Shown one piece after another: positions 40,715 to 51,549 of a stretch of DNA of 64,000 nt. The notes under the pieces are model-generated. The model was not told where the DNA came from and ran no database searches. It worked only from the letters and a program-made list of their open reading frames with translations. The position numbers and the translations under genes are program-made. Positions within the stretch are counted from its first letter, which is position 1; every line of letters begins with the position of its first letter. Source of the stretch: Paramacrobiotus metropolitanus (Eukaryota; Tardigrada; Eutardigrada; Parachela; Macrobiotidae); NCBI RefSeq assembly GCF_019649055.1, contig NW_026570315.1:124001-188000 (forward strand). The letters are read 5' to 3'.

Positions 40715-42297
40715 GGCGTCATCCTTGACAGCATTAGCCAGATTGGCGAGTTTTCGGACTCATCCCAACCATTAGCTGTTGCTGCCAATCGGAATCGCAA
40801 AACAAAATTTTCGACGTTGTCTTTCGATCCACCAAACTTCGTTGGAGTAACCGTATTACCCTTGAAGATTTTAGCCGAATCGGCCTTGACCTCGAGCACC
40901 GGTTTCACGATTTCTTTAACGATTGTTACTTCCTCTTCGACGTCGGCGGGAAAACGGGCAGCCGTTCTCGACCTACCATTCACTGCTTTATCGATAACTA
41001 TTTCCTTAACCAGCTGTCGACGGCGAAACTCCCCACTTCCGGCTGCTTCACCAGTACGTTTTTCAACGACCGGCGAACAACCGCGGCTGATTCCACTGCC
41101 GCATCGCTCGGTTCGCGACGGCTGTCTTCGGTGTCCGGCAGGCTGTGCCGGACTAACAGGACGTGATTGCAACTGCTTCTCCAATTCTTCGCACATCAAT
41201 TGCAAAGCATCGTAATCTGCTGCTAATCGATCAAACTTATCCAGAGCTTCATTACGCTCATGACGGTATCGATCTCGATCTTCCATAATCTGCTGCATTT
41301 CGGCGTCCTGCTGCAACTTGCCATTAACGGCCAAGAGCAGCTTTCCGCCATACTTCTTCACTTTGGCTTCCAATTTCGTTTTCTCATCGACTTGTTCTCT
41401 CTGACTAAGCACGACTTTGTCCTGAAACTTCTGTCTTTCACTTCGTAATCGGGTAATCGTTCCTTCATGTGCGATAATCGTATCGTCACGTAATTTCATC
41501 GCGGCTCTGAACGTGGAAATCTCTGCTTGCAGAGTTTTCAGACGCTCCAAAGCCTCAACTAAAATCGACTCATCGCTGCCATCGGTCTCATTAGCGTTTG
41601 CACGAATCACTTTCTTCAACTCAGCGATTTCCTGGTGAGCAACCGACAGCTCTTTCCTTAGTTTACCAGTGACTTCACCCGCTAAACGCAGATTCTGTGC
41701 ATACTCTGCACCTGCCAACAACGATTTATCGATCGCGACTTTTGCTGCTTCCTCTTGGTTTCCGGAATCGATAACTGACCGGAAGCTCGCCTTACTTTCG
41801 TTCGATGGTGGCGATTTTTCTTTTCCAGTATTCACCGGTATTTTACCCATCGTCGGAAGCGGACTGCGTCGCATAAACGTGCTTCGTTTGAAGGGCGTTC
41901 GCAAATCGACTGCGGTGGTGTTGTGGAGAGGGAGGTCACCCTCACTGTCCACATCACCAAGAGCATACGGAGCGTTAAGGTCTTCGTTTCCCATTAGAAT
42001 CGAGTCGATAGACATTTCATTTGATCGAGAATCGTTCAAATTTCTTTCAGCAACCGATATGTTATCGTTCATTTCGTTATCGACCATATTAGCGATTTTC
42101 GATGCTGAAACCGGGCGGTCAACGCCAGGCGCCTCTGGAATCACTGACGATCTTTCAGGGAGCGAGCTAGGCTCAATGGTCTCCCGCGCAGGGATATCCG
42201 ACTGAACCTGTCGATGCTTCGTCCCATATCGAGTATTCACCGCATGAGTTGCTGGAGGAGGGGGGTTCACTACTTTCTGCTTCGGTACTTTCTTCAC
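40711..42297 (-). pseudogene. Gypsy Gag N-terminal extension with coiled coil
   Basis: About 528 codons. The first 200 residues are low-complexity, followed by a long coiled coil (SVAHQEIAELKKVIRA to LCEELEKQLQSR), then the start of the Gag domain (FGGSKDNVENFVLRF) where a single-base loss near 40,749 shifts the frame. A further upstream frame at 42,566-42,312 may be the true beginning. The coiled-coil extension is unusually long for Ty3/gypsy Gag. Confidence 0.7.
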
Positions 42298-42972
42298 TGC
42301 TGGCTTCGATTTTACTGTCTGCGTACTCGTCGATTCAATATCCTGATTAATCGTATTATTCGACTTGCTAAGAGGAGATAGACTCTGTCCATACTGTGCA
42401 CCGAATCTACGATCGAGAAAATTGAACCTTTCTTCTGCTGTTGAGTTAGAGATCTTGTCATCATTTTCGAATCGATAGTATCGAAATCAATTTCAAAATC
42501 AGCCTCAAAACCCAATCGATAGTAATCCGGATTAAATTCACGATTAATTTTCGAATAAATTCTCACAACCTCACTTCATCACGTTCACACTCACAACATT
42601 TTTTTAATCAACACACGTAATTAGTCGATCAACTAATCTCATTCTTCAACGAAATTAATGATCGGGAATTTTTCGAAAAGGTCAAAATCACGATATCGCA
42701 GAATCAACACGGAGAATTCAAAAATCAACACACGGACGTCGAACAATCGCAACAAGGCAAAACTTCAACCAGGCATCGACACGATCAACGACTCGACAGA
42801 AATTTTTCGATTTTACAGTATTATTATCGCATCCGTTATCATCGATTTCCTCTTCCGATAAAGATCTTAAATTGCTTTCGCAAGCAGAACTTACCAGAAA
42901 AGATCCAGGGGTCGTTGAACGCGTAGAAACTCGTCCCAGCTTTGCAAATCCGTAGTTCTTCAGAAATCCACC

Positions 42973-43033
42973 ACGCGCTTCCTTAGAACTCAACCGTCGA
43001 TTGCAGGGGCGGTTGAGTTCTAAGGAAGCGCGT
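42973..43033. repeat. Perfect 24 bp hairpin in the gypsy 5' leader
   Basis: Arms 42,973-42,996 (starting ACGCGCTTCCTTAGAACTC) and 43,010-43,033 are exact complements around a 13 nt loop. It lies about 340 bp inside the 5' LTR, upstream of gag. Confidence 0.85.
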
Positions 43034-43351
43034 CCTTAGATCTACAGGAATTCAGGAGAATCGTCCGGGTGGGCTGGGTATGGGGGAATAACGTTGCTGA
43101 TCCGAAGATGCAGCAACAAGTTGAATCGGGAAACTGGAATCGGGTATTCACGACGGTGTCGGTGAATTTCTTCGCTCCAACACGCTATCGTACAGGGTTC
43201 CACTTGGAGCTGATCGCTTGCGCCTAATTCTCGACACAAACAGGTTAAAAAATACAAAGTAATCGTTAAACTCGCTCTTCAGAATTAGGAAACTCGACGC
43301 ATCCGCTCAAACCACGCTTCTCCTTACTGATCGTAATATCAGTACAGGGTC

Positions 43352-43375
43352 GTTACACGACACGCATCTCCACCG
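43352..43375 (-). promoter_or_regulatory. Probable primer-binding site of the gypsy element
   Basis: Directly next to the 5' LTR; the plus strand reads GACACGCATCTCCACC then G, resembling a tRNA 3' end ATCTCCACC(A) with one mismatch. The tRNA type is not identified. Confidence 0.45.
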
Positions 43376-43669
43376 TGCAAGGAGAGCGATTCTGAGCGAT
43401 ACGTTCCTACGTGAGTGAGAATCGAGATCGGAAAATGGAACACCAAAGATCGAATAAAATCGTATTTTATTAGATCGTAAACATAACACCAAAATCATCA
43501 GCGAAAAACCAAAACAGAAAACACCGAATTGAAAATCTAGTGATCTTTCACTGAGGTCCAAAACATTGTAATGAATCGGTGGAATCCGTTGAATGCAGAT
43601 CGGCAGCACAAGAGCGGCTCGGCGGCTCCGATCCGGCGGTGAGTGAGCTCAGAGGCGAACGCTCTGGCA
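43376..43669 (-). repeat. Ty3/gypsy 5' LTR
   Basis: 294 bp, same TG...CA ends as the 3' LTR. Followed on the right by CAGC (43,670-43,673), the target duplication. Confidence 0.9.
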
Positions 43670-44296
43670 CAGCGATCTCTCCAAAACTACGGGAGCAACT
43701 ATTAGACCCCAGCCAATTTGTCGACTTCACTGACCTTTTGCCCCAGAACCGCGTACCGGCAAAACGCGGCCAAACTGGGACCCGCATGGCACTGGACGAA
43801 GCCACAGGCGGGTACACCTTCACGTCGGCGGCAAAGAAGGAGCAGATCAATTCCCAGGCCAGCTGGAACCGTGCCTTCTCCGTCTTCATGGCATACCGCA
43901 CTTTCGTAGAACAAAAACTGACTCTCCCATTGATCAGGTACCTTGTCATCATATCCTTGATGGCGGATCCTGCTCGTGGATACAAACTGGAGCACGTGTT
44001 GGAGTACGATATCCAGTTCCGAAATTTCGCAGCTTAGTATCCCGAGCATTTCGACATTTGGACAAGGCGACACGATGATTCCTTCTAGGAGACCATCGGC
44101 AACGCGCCAGAGCATTATTCCGTCGGCCACCGGAGGCGGTAACCCAAAGCACAGTCGCGCCAAATGTAACCGCTGTGATCAAGTCGGTCACATATCGGCA
44201 AACTGCAACGAAAACCAGGCCGGCGATCCAACCTCCTCCGGAGCTGCAGAAATTTGCCATAAGTTTATCCGCGGATTCTGCTCGACGCCCTGCTAA
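43670..44296 (+). pseudogene. Gag-like gene, right copy, part 2 (after the gypsy insertion)
   Basis: Continues part 1 exactly: CAGC followed by GATCTCTCCAAAACTAC, matching the left copy at about 30.57 kb. Codes for FVDFTDLLPQNRVPAKRGQ, RGYKLEHVLEYDIQFRNFA, then a stop (TAG at about 44,036), further frame breaks, a CCHC knuckle (CNRCDQVGHISANC) and the start of the last motif, cut off after FCSTPC. Confidence 0.75.
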
Positions 44297-44324
44297 ATTT
44301 TTTAGAAAACCTAGAAAACTACCA

Positions 44325-44455
44325 TGGCCGAAATGTCTAGTTGCCGAAATGAGGGTTGGCCGAATTGAGTGTTGGCCGAAGTGAGCCACGGCCGAAATGA
44401 ACGTCGGCCGAAGTGAACCTGTGCGGCCGAAATGTAACGCGGCCGAAGTGATCGG
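44325..44455 (+). repeat. Short tandem array of GGCCGAAATG-type units (right)
   Basis: Eight units of 14-17 bp (GGCCGAAATG or GGCCGAAGTG plus variable bases), mirror orientation to 29,015-29,123. Begins just after the truncated gag-like copy. Confidence 0.7.
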
Positions 44456-46921
44456 ACGCGAGAAAGGCTGTTGGCCACTGCCCGGCACTTTTACGGCGGA
44501 CGAAAAGGAATTCAGGATTGTGGCCAATGATTTGCCGCTCTGGATGGACAAGTTGGATAATCGCTGAGACTGTTGAATGCGCTCGCGAGGGTTCAGCGCG
44601 GATGTCGGGCATTTGGTGAGGATAGCGTCGGGGTTCGTCCTAGGACTCGAAACTGCACTTACTTGCTGGCCCGCTTTGTTTCGTGCGTCCGGATCCTGAC
44701 GGAGAAAAAACTATGGTTCTTTATCGGCCATGAACATGATTGACGGTGGACTCCGGTGGCTGATGGGTGGAGGTTATAATCCGTAGTGGACGGGTTCCTT
44801 CTTATTAAGCGTTTGCTTCGATGACATGGTTTCTGAAAGCCGATGAATCATGAACGTAATTGGCCCTAATCAACTTCGAGCGGGGTAATTCTCAAATCCG
44901 ATTGGTCGGTCGCCGGTTTCGCCTCTCCTCTTCACGAGTCCGCGGTTGACGATACGTAAATGTGGGGAAAACATCGGAAACGTTCACGGTATTTACTCGG
45001 TAGTTTCTTTCCGTTGGTGGGAATGGTGCGAAAATTAACTGGAGAAATCACATAACCGTCAGTGGATGGATTCATCATTCCAATAATAGTTAGGCTCAAT
45101 CCTATATATTAATAAAATAAGCCTTAGCGAATTCCATTTCTGTCTCCCTTTTTTGAGCGAGTCACTGAACCAAACTTTGATGTCTATATGTCATTCAATA
45201 GCCGCGGGTTTGCAGATTTGCAGAAACCAGCAAGTTTTTTGAAAGTATAGGAAGTTTCAGAGAAAATCTTAAAAGAACTTAAAATACAAAGTCTATGGGA
45301 AAAGTGGAGAACCCACCACTGCAAACCCACCCACGCCACCACCGTCATGAACAGCATAGGAAAAGCATCCATCTACACTTGATGGAGCTTTGGTGTCCAT
45401 TTGTTATCCGATTGCCTTTAGTTCATAAGATTTTTATTAAGAGTTAGTTTTTAAAAAATGTAGGCTTTGAAAGTGATGTTTCTTACAAACTGAACATGCG
45501 AAATCTTCTGGAAAGTGGGAACGACTCAAATTCCAAAGATAAAGTAGTTGCCTTTCGCAACAGGTTGATTAGATTTAATATTGAAACTGCTTCCACAGGG
45601 CGGTTAGCTTTAGTAATATCCTGCTGACGTGCCAATGAACATTCTTTTGGATATTTTGGATATACGAGTAGGTTAAAATATCCGAAAGACTAAGGAACGT
45701 AGAAAAAACGGTTTTATGAAAACAAAAACGCATTTTTAGCATTTAAAAATTTAAAACAAACAGAAGATTTAATAAGCGAAACTTATCCGCTTTCTAATCT
45801 ATCTTTCCGCCAGCTATACAGCAATCCGTCAGATCGATCACCCATCGAAGGTCAAAACTAAAAAATACGGGGAATACCCTCCCCGGTGCGCCTGGGTGCT
45901 ACGAGCTACATTAAATGAACCATCTGTACGGATGTAAGCGTGAAGCGACAATGCGTTTATGGGTTGGGGATGTTGATGGCGTTGAATGGGTTTGGTTTGG
46001 GATGGGTTGGGGTTGGGGATGCGAGAATGCGTTGGGGATGTTGTGGTGGGATTAATACGCGAATGCATAGATTTTTGCCAAACTTGAAACAAATTCTATA
46101 AGCACGTAATAGAAAGCGGAAGCACAGGCGACGCCTATCTGCAGCGGGGGTCGCACTAAATTAAGTTGTCGACGTTAATTAATGATAAAAAATTCAAGAA
46201 AGAATACAACGAAATTTTGAAGTCTTCATCAGGTTTAAATTGTTTGTCTCTAAGCAAAAGGAGGAAACTGGACACTGGAAAGTATTTTTATTCTAAGGGT
46301 TCTAAAGGTTAACATCGGTGGTCGTACCGTCGTATCACTGGATCGTTTTGTCGGTCACAACGCACTGACTAAAATTTAACAAAGCTCAGACTGAACCAGT
46401 AGTACTAGAACTGTCGAAGTACTGTAATACGGCTACAAAAATTCCAGTTATTATGGAGTTTTTCTTATTTTTAGTTGTTGACAGCTGACCGGCATATGCT
46501 GCTGATTGATTTGGGGAAAGTTTAAAAACTTTGTTTTATAATTGCAAAAAACTTAAAAAAGGGCATATTCCTGGAAATTTTCAAATTTTTCGGGTCTAAT
46601 TTAAGGTTAAATCCGAAGTCAGCGGAACTCGACAATGTTTTCTCAAAACGGCCTGGAACATTTTATTAGTAAACTGTGATACATTTTAACTGCTACTAAT
46701 CTGTCAGTGAACTATGGCCAAAATAAGTAATAATTTACGACATACGTTATGATAAGTAGTCAACCAAATAGGTACGGTATATGGCAAATACAGAAATACT
46801 GTCTGTCTCTGCCGATGAAACTATATTATTATTATTAACGCTCCGCTCAATAAAACTAAATTTGTAGTCATGGGTTTGTACTTTGTAGTTTTCGTAAATA
46901 ACGATTTATCGCCGATTTATT
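44456..46921. other. Non-coding stretch
   Basis: No supported gene. 45,958-46,055 is G-rich with GTTGGGGATG-like units on the plus strand. The rest is AT-rich with a short ATT run at about 46,827. Confidence 0.35.
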
Positions 46922-46949
46922 CCGCGCAGTTTGCGCGGGGTCTACTAGT
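46922..46949 (+). mobile_element. Candidate Helitron 3' terminus
   Basis: A 7 bp GC hairpin (CCGCGCA gtt TGCGCGG) followed 6 bp later by CTAG and T. This matches the known Helitron 3' end layout (hairpin, about 10 nt, CTRR, insertion before T). The 5' TC end and any Rep/helicase were not found. Confidence 0.4.
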
Positions 46950-48017
46950 ATTCAGTTATGAAGATTTCAGCGAAGGAAATCTGTGACACACGCTTAAAAA
47001 AATTGAACTTTGGACGTTAACAAACATCAAATAACTGCACGGCAATGATGCATCACATATCTGCATCTTGGGAGCGGGCAATTTTGGGAGCGCAAAAACG
47101 TGCGACATTTGCTTTACGGTGTGCTTTTAATCCAGTCTGTAACTTTACTTTGCAGTTTGCACCTTACAGAAGCCTATACTTATATGTATTGCCTACCGAA
47201 TTTAGTGCTTCATATTAATTGGAAAAGTTCCTCTAATTAACGATTACTTTAAAACAGTCAATTAACGCTACCAGTTGCAAGTTAATAAACGCCAGCCGTT
47301 CAGCGAATTAATCAATACTCTTTACACCATTTATCCGCAAAGTTTTCAATTCTAATGAACCCGTTAATAATTAATTAATTTTAATTAGACATTAACACGT
47401 CGTGGTAACTTAAAAGTTATCTTAGAGACTTATGCGCCCTACGCGTACTTTCTGGTTTACGCTACCAGAATGTGTTTGGATGAGCAATTAACACTAATTA
47501 TAATGCTATTAATTAGTTAATAAGATTGTGCACGTAGCAGTGTTAACCATAAACCCGATAGGCGTTAGCAGTACTTATTAATGGATAATTATTGAGGTGT
47601 ATGATTACGGCATATCGCAGTGAAATGTAAGCATTAAAATGTGTGCACATGAGTTTGCATGAGAAATATCCAAATTGGCGACTTTGAAGCTCGAATATCT
47701 ACTCTCGAGTAGCTTTTTCTAGAGCAACATTTCCGAATATTTGGGGCGTGGATACAAACGTGCAAAAGACAACTCATCGCAATATGGACCATTTATGAGC
47801 GCTTATCTTATCTCGTGCGTTACTCAGCTTTTGCAGAATTCTTACAATTGCTAGGATTTACTAAATTTCCGGTCTATTTTGAACGGACTAATATCGGAAA
47901 GGAAGACGCAGAAGATTGCGGGATACGGATAAAGTAATGGCGGTTCCTAGATTATTCCTCGTAGTGAACTGGTAGGCTCAAGCAACGGGGTAACACCTAG
48001 AGGCTTGCGTTCCCCCA
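46950..48017. other. AT-rich non-coding stretch
   Basis: Rich in TTAATTAA-like words around 47.2-47.6 kb. Nothing recognisable. Confidence 0.3.
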
Positions 48018-48215
48018 TGTGACACGTGGTGGCGTGTATAACGGTCCCGTAAAGGGAAGATCGGACGGAAAAGACAAACGGGAATAAAACGCAGTTTTAT
48101 TCATACGTGAAAATTAATATCGGAAGACAAAAATCAGCGCGGTAGTATTGCGCTCTGAAGAATCGTAAATCAAGGAACAAATCAGAATGCGATTATGCTT
48201 ATCCTGAGATTTATT
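48018..48215 (+). repeat. Dispersed repeat, copy 2
   Basis: Matches 10,409-10,605 in the same orientation (GAAGATCGGACGGAAAA, ATAAAACGCAGTTTTATTC). Flanks differ, so the shared unit is about 195 bp. Confidence 0.65.
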
Positions 48216-48774
48216 GCTACTGACTGCCTGTGCCCATCGGTTTACATAACCAAACAAAATTGTCACCGTTGGCGACCTATGGTTAATTCAAGCGCAGGTA
48301 CGATTCATATGGGCCAGCATACAACATGAGATAGCGTTGTTTCTTCCGCAGCCACTACTGCAACGGTTGCTTAACTACCGTAAAATTTGTTGGAGTGTTA
48401 CCGTACATGCCAGTAATGGTACATAACTGATAACAATTTACTGCCCGATGCGACATCTTGAGAAGTTCCATTCGGATCTCAACTCGCTCTTTAATGGCAT
48501 GCGCATCAGCGCATGGTTCTATTACAATATGTATTCTAAGCCGCGTTGCGTTTTAAATTGTCTGAAGTGGCAGAGACTTCCTCTGATAATTTGTCAAGAG
48601 CACTGCGGTCAGCAACAATTGCTTCTTTGTAGCGGGAAAGCCTAGACTGACTGCGAAATGTTAGAAAGGTTATGCATGAGCCGGAAGATCTAACGTCAAA
48701 TCCAGCGAATGTTTAGGTATATAAAAATGCAATACATGAAAATCAGAGTCAAGAACAAGAAACTCCACACACAT
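48216..48774. other. Non-coding stretch downstream of the GT92 gene
   Basis: A 65-codon plus-strand frame at 48,448-48,645 is not convincing. No repeat seen. Confidence 0.3.
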
Positions 48775-49944
48775 CTACACTGGAAACGGTTGAAGTTGTT
48801 CGATTCCACTTAAAATGTTTTTTATATAAGGGACTTTTCCTTCGTCCAATACAGATGAAAACCAGATTTTATCAAATTTCTCATAACTTATGATTTTATA
48901 TATGTGTAAGCTCCTAGAATAGGAAGAATAATGTTCTTCTGAGAAAAACGAAAAATGGTCTAATCTCAGGTCTTCAAGCTTGGACTGAACGGACCTACCA
49001 CTAAGTTTTTGGCAATAGTGTATGTAAGCGGCGGAACAGTTCTGTGGGCGATACATAGATTTGCCACTTGCGTGCATGCAGTAATGTGATTCATTTCCAC
49101 ATGTTTTATTCTCAAGTTCCTTGAAATTGTTGTCGAAATCGGGATAAGGCGCTCGGAATCGACATCGATCGCTCAGTAACGGGTAGCTACCATTTACTGG
49201 ATGGTATCGCAGAGTTGTGTCTCTAGATCTATTATATGCATCCCTGTACACCCTTGACTGGAAATCTTTCTTCAGTCCTGAAGTTCCAAACCGAATCGCC
49301 TTAATGTAGAAATGCGTTACTTCTTTTGCACGGGGATCGGTGAGATACAGCGCATTTTGTGCATCCAGAAAAGCCGATATCTTGACGTACTTTTTTGAGT
49401 ATACGTACTCATCAACGTCAATTATAAGTAGCCACTCCGAAAGCCGTTGAAGTCTGTTATTGCAATGAATAATCATAGGGCCCTGGTTTGCATAGTGATC
49501 AAAATAGCCACGGTTGCTCTGCCTGTTCCGTCGCAGGAAATTTATCGGCAGAACTTCAACTAAATCGTAGAATCCACTTTCTTTGAATAGAACGGGTAAA
49601 TTGAGAACATCGTTATCGCTCATATCGTCATATAAAACAAAATGTTCGACACCTTGGTTGTAGTGAAATAAAATCCATTCTATGGTGTACGAAATTGGAT
49701 TTCTGGTCATGGAACAGGCGGACAGCCGCCACCTGTAAGTAGTAAAACCTTTGGGCATATGATTCTGTGTAGGAAAAAAACCGTTCCGAATGTGTTCCGC
49801 ACATTCGTTCAAACATACAAAAAGCACGAAAATGTTGCGTATGATCTTGTTGAAGGCATGAATTTTTTGGTAAATATTTAAAGACTGCAATAATGGCAGC
49901 ATTTTCCGATCAAAAACAGTGGTTAACTGGCACCTTTCGGACAT
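48775..49944 (-). CDS. Glycosyltransferase family 92 (DUF23) protein
   Basis: 389 codons, open, ATG start. Family signature blocks are in order: YTIEWILFHYNQGVEHFVLY, then a DD pair; YFDHYANQGPMIIHCN; the metal-binding EWLLIIDVDEYVY; and the C-terminal HYCQKLSGRS. GT92 enzymes transfer galactose to glycans such as core fucose in the Golgi lumen and are expanded in nematodes and other invertebrates. A short hydrophobic stretch (NIFVLFVCL) near residue 40 may be a signal anchor. The ATG is directly preceded by TTTTTTTTGTAG, an excellent 3' splice site, so an upstream exon may exist and this ATG may be internal. It is the only clearly intact non-mobile gene in the window. Confidence 0.85.
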   Translation of the reverse strand: MSERCQLTTVFDRKMLPLLQSLNIYQKIHAFNKIIRNIFVLFVCLNECAEHIRNGFFPTQNHMPKGFTTYRWRLSACSMTRNPISYTIEWILFHYNQGVEHFVLYDDMSDNDVLNLPVLFKESGFYDLVEVLPINFLRRNRQSNRGYFDHYANQGPMIIHCNNRLQRLSEWLLIIDVDEYVYSKKYVKISAFLDAQNALYLTDPRAKEVTHFYIKAIRFGTSGLKKDFQSRVYRDAYNRSRDTTLRYHPVNGSYPLLSDRCRFRAPYPDFDNNFKELENKTCGNESHYCMHASGKSMYRPQNCSAAYIHYCQKLSGRSVQSKLEDLRLDHFSFFSEEHYSSYSRSLHIYKIISYEKFDKIWFSSVLDEGKVPYIKNILSGIEQLQPFPV

Positions 49945-50380
49945 CTACAAAAAAAACTAGATTTCGGCTTGATTGCTGCGGAGCATGTTATGCGCGGAAA
50001 ACATCAGCGTACCAACAAACCGTGCCCCTACAGCTAATTTTTAAATCACAAACGCTGGCAGGCTTTTAGGATATTGCAAGCTGGGCATTTTGCTTTGTAC
50101 TGCAGAAACTGAAAATTGTCAAATTGGGAGACGTTAAGCAGAATTCTTCGCGCAGCCGACGTCGTTTTCGGCAAAACGATTTACTGATTACCGATTATCA
50201 ATATTATTTTTATTTTTTAGAAAACAAATTTCTGATGACTGGATTCGGCTAACTATGCCAGAGTTAGAGAAGGGCGCAGTTTAATAACGAAAGGGTGATC
50301 GCAACTGCTCTGTATTCATTCCGCAGATCGGATTTAGCAGTTTAAGGAAAATGGCCTGGTACATAGCGTTAAAAACGAGA
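49945..50380. other. Upstream region of the GT92 gene
   Basis: No clear promoter or further exon recognised. Confidence 0.3.
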
Positions 50381-51549
50381 TACATACACTAAAACTTTAG
50401 CTTTCGCGCACTCCGACTCCCTTTTTTGTGATACTTTATGTCATTTTAAAGCTAAATGATTTGTATACATGGTCCTGAAAACCGTTTGCGCGCGTAGCAT
50501 CCGGTTGCCGAGATATGGCGTACTAAAGTAAGTGAAAAGTTTAAATGAATTGTTGTGTACCAAAAGTCTGGTTGTTACCCGATCTTCTTGAAACTTCGCT
50601 ACAAAAGACACATGGCCATAAGGTCGAAAGTGAACCAATTTCAGATTCACAGCACTTTCCCATAATTTTAAAACTAGTGGTGGTTGTTAACCACATCATT
50701 GCACCGAGCGCGAGCGCCGGTCCGCTGGGAATGTGCAACTACGAATCGACATGGCGCACCGCGAACCCAGTTCTGATGGCGCTCTTCGGGGATGGTGTAA
50801 CCAGCGTATATGTAATATAAGCTCGCTGGTGCAAGTTTTGCGCTGGCGTGTTCCAGTTTATTGTTACAATCCCGTGATCTACTGCCAATCTGGGAAACAA
50901 CGTTCAGTAAAACTCTACAGAACACTACATTTAGGAAAACATTCAAAACAGATTTCGCTGTGGATAAAAACAAATGGTCTTATCGAAATTCTGACCAGAA
51001 AATTTCGTGCTAAAGTATTAACGACACCAAGTATTATTGCGCGCTTCCAATACCATTAGAAAACGATGTTAATGACATCCTTGAAACAGCGCGTACGCTA
51101 TGAAATACCACTGCCAATGGAAATGAAAATTTGTGGAACTGGAAAAGCGTGACCGACGCTTTTCGTGGGCGACAGACAAACTCTGCTACGGGAAGCGTAT
51201 ACTCTGCTATGGAATGCTATGAATGCGTGCATCGCTTGACGAAGGCATAGAGTAGGACCTCGCGCTTCACGCTCGGTGCAGATAAATTTAAAAATTTTTG
51301 AAATTCATTTTAAAATCGGAAAAAAATGCCGTGAATCAGATATTGGTTCACTTTCGACCTTATGGTCATGTGTCTTTACAGCAAAGTTTCAAGAAGATCG
51401 GGTAATAACTAGACTTTCGGTACACGACCATGCATTTAAACTTTTTGCCCATTTTGTGTCACTATATCTCGACAACCGGATGTTGCGCGCGCAAACGGTT
51501 TGCAGAACAATGTAGACAAATCATTTAGCTTACGTTTTAGTGTATGCAT
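50381..51549. mobile_element. Foldback/MITE-like element
   Basis: 50,381-50,678 and 51,305-51,549 are inverted copies. Shared pieces include AAACCGTTTGCGCGCG, GATCTTCTTGAAACTT and GGTCGAAAGTGAACCAAT. The left arm has about 60 extra bases near 50,410. The spacer (50,679-51,304) has no supported gene. Confidence 0.6.

Larger units (their letters stand above)
32178..43669 (-). mobile_element. Ty3/gypsy LTR retrotransposon, 11.5 kb, nested
   Basis: Two direct LTRs (32,178-32,493 and 43,376-43,669), both with TG...CA ends, flanked by CAGC on each side. Internal order on the minus strand is gag, protease, a long linker, reverse transcriptase, RNase H and integrase, which is the Ty3/gypsy order. 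It interrupts the gag-like gene of another element; the mirror copy at about 30.57 kb shows the site before insertion. Several frames are broken, and the LTRs differ by roughly a dozen substitutions plus indels by eye, so the insertion is not recent. No polypurine tract is evident beside the 3' LTR and no envelope gene was recognised. Confidence 0.93.

Noticed and set aside
45838-46092. Pro/Asn/His-rich 84-codon frame
   Set aside because: Antisense of a G-rich GTTGGGGATG repeat.
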